Source of the DNA: Gemmatimonadota bacterium
GTDB taxonomy: Bacteria > Gemmatimonadota > Gemmatimonadetes > Gemmatimonadales > Gemmatimonadaceae
Reading direction: 5' to 3'
DNA: 5,340 nt
Assembly (NCBI GenBank): GCA_003131365.1
Contig: PKVB01000110.1
Coordinates: 1 to 5,340 of the forward strand
Below, piece by piece: positions 1 through 4,589 of this stretch. The notes beneath the pieces were generated by a model. That model did no database searches. It had not been told where the DNA came from and saw only the letters and a program-made list of their open reading frames with translations. The position numbers were made by a program, and so were the translations under genes. Positions within the stretch are counted from its first letter, which is position 1; every line of letters begins with the position of its first letter.

Positions 1-461
1 GGATGAAGACGTACTACCACGAGGAAGTCGGCTACAACAGCCGGCTGGACGCGCTGCAGGCCGCGGTGCTGTCCGCGAAGCTTATCAATCTCGCCTCCTG
101 GAGCGCCGCGCGGCGCAAGAATGCCGCGTACTACAACGCTGCGTTCGCCGATCTCGACGACGTGCGCACGCCGACGATCGATCCGGCCAACGAGTCGATC
201 TACAATCAGTACACGCTACGCGTAGCACATCGCGATGGACTCCAGACGCATCTCAAGGACAAGCAGATCGGATCGGCGGTCTATTATCCGCTCTCGCTCC
301 ACCTGCAGCCTTGCTTCGAGTATCTCGGTTACAAGAGGGGAGCGTTCCCCGAGAGCGAGAAGGCGACGCAGGAAGTGATATCGATCCCCGTTTATCCTGA
401 GCTGAAGCAGCCGCAGCTTGACGAAGTCATAGAAGCCGTGCGCGGATTCTACGGTCACTGA
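1..461 (+). CDS. DegT/DnrJ/EryC1/StrS-family sugar aminotransferase, C-terminal part (5' partial)
   Basis: This is the C-terminal ~153 residues of a PLP-dependent sugar aminotransferase. The family transfers an amino group, usually from glutamate, to a keto group of a nucleotide-linked sugar. Visible family motifs are YNSRLDALQAAVL near the start (the usual N-x-R-L-D-x-L-Q-A stretch after the PLP lysine), YNQYTLRV, the YYPLSLHLQPCF segment (family H/YYPxPLHxQP), and the closing SIPVYPEL. Full members are about 360-390 residues, so the PLP-binding lysine and the N-terminal two thirds lie before the window. The frame is open to base 1, and the ATG at base 3 is an internal Met, not the start. 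The WbpA-type dehydrogenase starts 31 bases downstream. That context suggests a WbpE-like role, aminating a UDP-3-keto-glucuronate derivative, but the substrate cannot be decided from this fragment. Family assignment is firm; the specific product is not. Confidence 0.93.
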   Translation, partial: MKTYYHEEVGYNSRLDALQAAVLSAKLINLASWSAARRKNAAYYNAAFADLDDVRTPTIDPANESIYNQYTLRVAHRDGLQTHLKDKQIGSAVYYPLSLHLQPCFEYLGYKRGAFPESEKATQEVISIPVYPELKQPQLDEVIEAVRGFYGH

Positions 462-492
462 CGATCAGAAACACTCACCGACAGAGCCCCAA

Positions 493-1833
493 GTGCAACT
501 AAAGGATCAGCTCCTAGCGAAGATCGAAAACAGAAGCGCGTGCATTGGCGTAGTGGGCCTGGGATATGTCGGGCTCCCGCTTGCGCTCGAGTTTGCCAGG
601 GCCGGCTTCAAGGTGATCGGGTACGATGTGAGCGAGCGAGTCGTCGGCCTTCTCATGTCCGGCAAATCGCACATTCAGGATGTGCCGAGCACCGAGCTCG
701 CGCGGCTGGTCAAAGCGGGCAAGTTCGAGGCGACGACGGACGAAGCGCGCATGAAGGAGATGGACGCGGTCTCGATCGCGGTGCCGACACCGCTCGCAAA
801 GACGCGCGATCCCGACATGGGCTTCGTGATTGCCGCGGCCGACGCGATCGGGCGACACTGCCGGCCCGGGGTGGTGGTTGTGCTCGAGAGCACGACGTAT
901 CCGGGCACCACGCGCGAGCTGCTCCAGCCGAAGCTCGAGGCGGCGGGTCTCACCGTCGGCGAGGACGTCTTTCTCGCGTTCAGTCCCGAGCGTGTCGATC
1001 CAGGCAATCCGATCTGGAACACCAAGAACACTCCGAAGATCGTCGGCGGCATCACGCCTGCGTGCACCCAGGTCGCGACTGCTCTCTACTCTACTTGCCT
1101 CGACACCCTGGTTCCCGTATCGAGCCCAGAGACGGCGGAGCTGGTGAAGCTGCTCGAGAACACATTCCGATCCGTCAACATTGGGCTTGCGAACGAGATG
1201 GCGATCGTCTGTGACAAGCTGGGCGTCAACGTCTGGGAAGTGATCGACGCGGCGGCGACGAAGCCGTTCGGCTTCATGAAATTCACCCCCGGCCCGGGAA
1301 TCGGTGGACACTGCATCCCGCTCGATCCCCACTATCTCGCGTGGAAGATGAGAACGCTCAACTACAAGACGCGCTTCATCGACCTCGCGGGCGAGATCAA
1401 CAGCGAGATGCCCGCGGTAGTGGTGAGAAAGGTCACGCAGGCGCTCAACGAGGAGAAAAAGGCGGTCAATGGGAGCCGCATTCTGGTGCTCGGCGTCGCC
1501 TACAAGAAAGACATCGACGACATGAGAGAGAGTCCCGCGCTGGATGTAATCCGGCTGCTGGAGCAGCAGGGAGCGAAGGTGTTTTACCACGACCCCTACG
1601 TCCCGAAGTACCGCGAGGACGGACACGAGCACTCGAGCGTGGCGCTCACCGACGACGAGATAGCGAGCGCCGACGCGGTAGTGATCGTCACGGATCACTC
1701 CACCGTGGATTACCAGCGGGTGGTCAATCTGGCGAGAGTGGTCGTAGACACCAGAAACGCCACGGCCAAACTGACGAAGGGGAAGGGCCGCGTCGTCTCT
1801 CTCGCTTCGCCCAGCTCGTACGCGATCGCCTAG
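493..1833 (+). CDS. wbpA: UDP-N-acetylglucosamine 6-dehydrogenase, WbpA type (nucleotide-sugar dehydrogenase)
   Basis: NAD-dependent four-electron dehydrogenase of the UDP-glucose/GDP-mannose dehydrogenase superfamily, probably oxidising C6 of UDP-GlcNAc to UDP-GlcNAcA in the cytoplasm for polysaccharide synthesis. The 446-residue protein is full length. The N-terminal Rossmann domain has GLGYVGLP at 22-29 and acidic D45 after the second strand. ESTTYPGTT at 132-140 is the signature I associate with WbpA/TviB-type enzymes rather than Ugd (which has KSTVPVG). SPERVDPGN begins at 164. The catalytic cysteine is intact at C274 in GPGIGGHCIPLDPHY. The C-terminal UDP-binding domain has AYKKDIDDMRESP from 336. 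The start is a GTG chosen because it lies just upstream of the Rossmann fold and the next in-frame ATG (655) would cut into the fold; no Shine-Dalgarno sequence is evident. The aminotransferase upstream supports an amino-uronic acid pathway. UDP-ManNAc or UDP-GalNAc as substrate cannot be excluded. Confidence 0.9.
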   Translation: MQLKDQLLAKIENRSACIGVVGLGYVGLPLALEFARAGFKVIGYDVSERVVGLLMSGKSHIQDVPSTELARLVKAGKFEATTDEARMKEMDAVSIAVPTPLAKTRDPDMGFVIAAADAIGRHCRPGVVVVLESTTYPGTTRELLQPKLEAAGLTVGEDVFLAFSPERVDPGNPIWNTKNTPKIVGGITPACTQVATALYSTCLDTLVPVSSPETAELVKLLENTFRSVNIGLANEMAIVCDKLGVNVWEVIDAAATKPFGFMKFTPGPGIGGHCIPLDPHYLAWKMRTLNYKTRFIDLAGEINSEMPAVVVRKVTQALNEEKKAVNGSRILVLGVAYKKDIDDMRESPALDVIRLLEQQGAKVFYHDPYVPKYREDGHEHSSVALTDDEIASADAVVIVTDHSTVDYQRVVNLARVVVDTRNATAKLTKGKGRVVSLASPSSYAIA

Positions 1834-1842
1834 CGCGATCGC
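1822..1842 (+). repeat. Inverted/direct repeat GCGATCGC around the wbpA stop codon, hairpin-capable
   Basis: Two copies of the self-palindromic octamer GCGATCGC (1822-1829 and 1835-1842) flank a 5-base spacer containing the TAG stop. They can form an 8-bp stem with a CTAGC loop. No T-run follows, so this is not a canonical intrinsic terminator. It could be a weak transcript-end or processing structure, or coincidence: the first copy simply encodes the terminal Ala-Ile-Ala of the protein. Confidence 0.45.
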
Positions 1843-1868
1843 ACCGCAACTAACTCACACCTGGTCTC

Positions 1869-3176
1869 GTGAACATATCGGTAATTGGCACCGGCTACGT
1901 TGGGCTCGTCGTAGGCGCGTGTCTGGCTGAGACGGGCAATAGCGTTTGCTGCGCTGACATTGATGTCAAGAAAATTGAAGGCCTAAAGCAGAACATCCTG
2001 CCGATTTACGAGCCCGGGCTCGAATCCCTGGTCGAGCGCAATCAGGCCGAAAGCAGGCTGACGTTCACCACGAATTTGCAGGAAGCGATCGCGCCGGCGG
2101 AAGTCGTGTTCATCGCGGTGGGCACGCCGCCCGGCGAAGACGGCTCCGCCGACCTGAAGTATGTGTTGCAAGTTGCGGCGTTGATCGGGCGGCACATGAC
2201 TCGTGAGCAAGTGGTCGTGACCAAATCGACCGTGCCCGTGGGCAGCGCGACAAGGGTGGCCGCCGAAATCGCGAAGGAGGCAAAATTCCCCTTCCATATC
2301 TGCAGCAACCCGGAGTTCCTGAAGGAGGGCGCCGCGGTTGAGGACTTCATGCGGCCCGACCGGGTCGTTCTTGGCATTGAGAGCGAGCAGGCCCGTCGGG
2401 TAATGACCGACCTCTACGCGCCGTTTGTGCGAACCGGCAAGCCGATTCTCGTGATGGACATCGCCTCGGCCGAAATGACGAAGTACGCGGCCAATGGAAT
2501 GCTGGCGACGCGCATCTCGTTCATGAATGAGCTCGCCAATTTGTGCGAAAAGCTCGGAGCGAGCGTTGACCTGGTCAGAAAGGGAATGGGAACCGATTCA
2601 CGCATCGGCCAGTCCTTTCTGTTTGCGGGCCCTGGATACGGCGGATCCTCCTTTCCAAAGGACGTGAAGGCATTGGTTCGCACGGCGATGGAATGCGGCT
2701 CACCGCTGCAAGTCCTGGCCGCGGTCGAATCGGCGAATGAAAGACAGAAAAAGGTACTTGCTGAAAAAGTTAAGCAGGCTCTGGGGGGCAAGCTGTCCGG
2801 CCGGCGGATTGCGCTTTGGGGCCTGGCCTTCAAGCCAGGGACGGACGACATGCGCGAGGCGCCGTCGCTCACCCTGATCGACGGTCTGCTCAAGGAAGGC
2901 GCCGCGGTCTGCGCCCACGATCCAGCCGCCCTCGATCACGCACGAGCTTTGCTCGGCAACCGAATAGATTATGCGGAGACTAACTATGAGGCGCTCGAGG
3001 GCGCGGACGCGCTGGTAGTGGTCACTGACTGGAACGAGTATCGCCACCCTGATTTCGAGCGGGTGAAGCGCACGCTCAAACAACCGGTCATCGTCGATGG
3101 CAGAAATCTTTACGACGTCGAGAAGATGCGAGATTTGGGCGTGCAGTACCATTCGATCGGGCGCCCATCCGCATGA
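1869..3176 (+). CDS. ugd: UDP-glucose 6-dehydrogenase-type protein with Ser in place of the catalytic Cys
   Basis: The family oxidises UDP-glucose to UDP-glucuronate with two NAD+ through a thiohemiacetal/thioester on an active-site cysteine. The 435-residue protein is of usual length with all landmarks: GTGYVGL at 7-13 including Y10, acidic D30/D32, IYEPGLE, FIAVGTPPGEDGSADL, KSTVPVGS around T121, NPEFLKEG with E149 and E153, KYAANGMLATRISFMNE with K205 and N209, and the UDP-binding domain with AFKPGTDDMREAP from A320. The oddity is GPGYGGSSFPKD: residue 261, where the family has Cys (GYGGSCFPKD), is Ser, codon TCC at 2649-2651. Neighbouring P263, K264 and D265 are kept. The protein may be slow, inactive, altered in chemistry, or the base may be an error. 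GTG start chosen because the Rossmann strand begins at residue 3; no clear ribosome-binding site. It follows wbpA by 35 bases, suggesting one polysaccharide operon. By eye it uses more A/T-ending codons (AAA, GTT, GAA) than its neighbours. Confidence 0.9.
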   Translation: MNISVIGTGYVGLVVGACLAETGNSVCCADIDVKKIEGLKQNILPIYEPGLESLVERNQAESRLTFTTNLQEAIAPAEVVFIAVGTPPGEDGSADLKYVLQVAALIGRHMTREQVVVTKSTVPVGSATRVAAEIAKEAKFPFHICSNPEFLKEGAAVEDFMRPDRVVLGIESEQARRVMTDLYAPFVRTGKPILVMDIASAEMTKYAANGMLATRISFMNELANLCEKLGASVDLVRKGMGTDSRIGQSFLFAGPGYGGSSFPKDVKALVRTAMECGSPLQVLAAVESANERQKKVLAEKVKQALGGKLSGRRIALWGLAFKPGTDDMREAPSLTLIDGLLKEGAAVCAHDPAALDHARALLGNRIDYAETNYEALEGADALVVVTDWNEYRHPDFERVKRTLKQPVIVDGRNLYDVEKMRDLGVQYHSIGRPSA

Positions 3177-3191
3177 ACATGCTCGACCGCC

Positions 3192-3197
3192 GAGGGT
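3192..3197 (+). promoter_or_regulatory. Possible ribosome-binding site for bamD
   Basis: A GAGGGT purine-rich stretch lies 12 bases before the ATG at 3210, a slightly long spacing. No other in-frame start exists between the ugd stop (3174-3176) and this ATG, which supports the chosen start. Confidence 0.4.
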
Positions 3198-3209
3198 AAT
3201 ATCATACGG

Positions 3210-3974
3210 ATGTTCAAGCCAAGATCATTGTTGCTGGCCCTGCTGCTCGTGGCACCGCTGGCTTGCAAGCCCCCATTCAATCCAAAGGCCTACCCTACAG
3301 CCGACAAGCTGTATGATGTAGCGCTGGTCGAGTACAAGGCTCGCCGCTACGACAACGCGGCGAAGGCGTTCGAGCAGCTGACGCTCGATCTCTCCGCCCG
3401 CGATCCGCGGCTACCGCTCGCGTATTACTATATGGCGCAGTCGCAGGCAAAGAGCGGGCAGTACCTGCTCGCGGCGGGAACCTACAATCGTCTCATCGAT
3501 GCGTTCCCGCAGGACACGCTGGTGGATGACGCGTTTTATCTGTCAGGGCTTGCGTACGAGCGCGAGTGGCGGCAGCCGCAGCTGGACCCGACTTACGGCA
3601 GGAACGCGCAAACGGCATTTGAGTCGCTTCTCACCAGCTTTCCCGATTCGCGGTTTGCTCCGCTTTCCAAGAAGGAGATCGACAAGCTGGACGAGTGGTT
3701 CGCGCAGAAGGACTACGATACCGGTTATCTCTATCTGAAGCGCAAGGCGTACGATTCGGGGATCATCTACTTCAAGGATGTGATCAGACTGCATCCGAAC
3801 GCCAGGAAAACGAGGGATGCGTACCTGAGGCTGCTGGAATCCTATCGGGCGATCAGGTATACCGAGGACGCGCGTGAGCTCTGCGATGTGATGCGGAAGA
3901 CCTATCTGAACGACCGCGAGATCCTCAAGGAATGCGGGCCCGCGCCCGCAACGCCCGCGACGCCGGCGACGTAG
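3210..3974 (+). CDS. bamD: Outer membrane assembly lipoprotein BamD (YfiO family, TPR repeats)
   Basis: Probable BamD, the essential periplasmic lipoprotein of the BAM complex, which works with BamA to insert beta-barrel proteins into the outer membrane. The 254 residues (E. coli BamD is 245) begin with a signal peptide: basic MFKPR, hydrophobic LLLALLLVA, then a candidate lipidated Cys at C19 with Lys at +2. Five TPR-like helical pairs follow at roughly 30-65, 68-103, 106-147, 168-199 and 202-236. Family features include YYMAQSQAKSGQY, FYLSGLAYE, the DPTYGRNAQTAFESLL segment followed by FPDSRFA (BamD: D-x-T--A--F--L----YPDSxYA), and YLYLKRKAYDSGI. The lipobox is atypical, with Pro at -3 (APLAC). 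The C-terminus is a low-complexity PAT tail. It starts 33 bases after ugd and ends 3 bases before nadD, so coupling with nadD is likely. A general TPR lipoprotein of the CpoB/YbgF kind is the main alternative but fits less well. Confidence 0.87.
   Translation: MFKPRSLLLALLLVAPLACKPPFNPKAYPTADKLYDVALVEYKARRYDNAAKAFEQLTLDLSARDPRLPLAYYYMAQSQAKSGQYLLAAGTYNRLIDAFPQDTLVDDAFYLSGLAYEREWRQPQLDPTYGRNAQTAFESLLTSFPDSRFAPLSKKEIDKLDEWFAQKDYDTGYLYLKRKAYDSGIIYFKDVIRLHPNARKTRDAYLRLLESYRAIRYTEDARELCDVMRKTYLNDREILKECGPAPATPATPAT
3945..3971 (+). repeat. Three tandem 9-base units coding Pro-Ala-Thr at the bamD 3' end
   Basis: Units CCCGCAACG, CCCGCGACG and CCGGCGACG encode three PAT triplets directly before the TAG stop. 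The units differ only at third codon positions, consistent with a short coding minisatellite that has begun to diverge. The tail is probably disordered and lies outside the TPR fold. Confidence 0.75.
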
Positions 3975-3977
3975 TCC

Positions 3978-4556
3978 GTGCGCATTGGGGTTTTCGGGGG
4001 CACGTTCGATCCTCCCCACGTCGGCCACCTTCTGATGGCCACCGATGCCCGCGAAGCGCTCAAGCTCGATCGGCTGATTTTTGTTCCCGCCGGGGCGCAG
4101 CCGTTCAAGGTCGACACGCCTCCGGTGGCCTCCGCACAGGACCGGCTCGAGATGGTTCGTCTGGCCGTCGCGGACGACGCCAACTACGTGGTCGATGACG
4201 CAGAAATCAACCGTAAGGGGTTATCTTTCATGGTTGACACGTTGGAGCATCTGTCGGAGAGGAATCCGGCTGCGCAGCTCTTTCTCCTGCTGGGGGAGGA
4301 CGTACTCGCTGGCTTCGAGCAATGGCGGAATCCGGCGCGTATCCGCGAGCTGGCGACGCTTGCTGCGGTGCGCAGGACCGCTGCATCAGGGTCGCTGGTC
4401 GATCCGATTGCGGCGGGCGTGCTGACGGTTTCAGCACGGCGGGTCGATGTGTCCTCGACGGAGATCAGGGAGCGCCGGCGTGCTGGAAAATCAATCAAGG
4501 GATTCGTGCCCGAGAGCGTCGAACGGTTCATCGACGTCCGCGGGCTCTATCGTTGA
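3978..4556 (+). CDS. nadD: Nicotinate-nucleotide adenylyltransferase NadD
   Basis: Cytoplasmic enzyme that joins nicotinate mononucleotide and ATP to form nicotinate adenine dinucleotide, the penultimate step of NAD synthesis. The 192 residues cover the whole nucleotidyltransferase fold. GVFGGTFDPPHVGH at 4-17 holds the GxFDPxHxGH ATP-binding signature (H14, H17). FVPAGAQPFK follows the second strand. LLGEDVLAGFEQW includes G106 and D108 of the usual G-A-D motif, with Glu at the middle position. VSSTEIRERRRAGKSIKG from about 158 is the C-terminal ISSTxIR ATP-phosphate motif. The protein ends with the usual V---I---GLY pattern. The start is a GTG 3 bases after the bamD stop; the reading cannot begin later without losing the first beta strand. 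No ribosome-binding site is evident, so translational coupling to bamD is likely. In many bacteria rsfS follows nadD; here secA follows instead. Confidence 0.95.
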   Translation: MRIGVFGGTFDPPHVGHLLMATDAREALKLDRLIFVPAGAQPFKVDTPPVASAQDRLEMVRLAVADDANYVVDDAEINRKGLSFMVDTLEHLSERNPAAQLFLLLGEDVLAGFEQWRNPARIRELATLAAVRRTAASGSLVDPIAAGVLTVSARRVDVSSTEIRERRRAGKSIKGFVPESVERFIDVRGLYR

Positions 4557-4574
4557 GGCGGAGCGGCTCCGCCT
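4556..4574 (+). promoter_or_regulatory. GC-rich hairpin between nadD and secA
   Basis: GGCGGAG (4557-4563) and CTCCGCC (4567-4573) pair perfectly around a CGG loop. A4556 and T4574 extend the stem to 8 bp, so it begins on the last base of the nadD stop codon. No T-run follows; instead the secA Shine-Dalgarno region comes next. It is therefore not a standard intrinsic terminator. It could affect secA translation or RNA stability, or act as a factor-dependent pause; the role is inference. Confidence 0.6.
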
Positions 4575-4580
4575 GAGGAA
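4575..4580 (+). promoter_or_regulatory. Ribosome-binding site of secA
   Basis: GAGGAA lies 9 bases before the ATG at 4590 and directly after the hairpin stem. It is the best Shine-Dalgarno match among the starts in this window. Confidence 0.6.
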
Positions 4581-4589
4581 GACAGGTAC

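Noticed and set aside
514..1698. Reverse-strand open frame of 394 codons opposite wbpA
   Set aside because: It is an antisense shadow of a clearly coding gene in GC-rich DNA. The translation is rich in Arg, His and Asp and shows no recognisable domain.
1822..1842. Intrinsic terminator after wbpA
   Set aside because: The hairpin has no following T-run and ugd starts only 35 bases after the wbpA stop, so termination here is not supported.
2822..2839. Inverted repeat CCTGGC / GCCAGG inside ugd
   Set aside because: It is a six-base stem within codons for the conserved GLAFKPG motif, so protein sequence constraint explains it.
3173..3199. Eight-codon reading frame MNMLDRRG overlapping the ugd stop (ATGA)
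   Set aside because: It is too short to judge, has no ribosome-binding site of its own and shows no arrest-peptide-like feature. ATGA overlaps arise easily by chance.
3174..3205. Possible sigma-70-like promoter before bamD (TGAACA, 17 bases, TAATAT)
   Set aside because: Each box matches the consensus at only 4 of 6 positions, and the implied transcript would start at the bamD start codon. The phylum may also use different promoter sequences.
4556..4574. Intrinsic terminator after nadD
   Set aside because: The stem is strong, but the next bases are purine-rich GAGGAAGA serving as the secA ribosome-binding region, with no U-tract.
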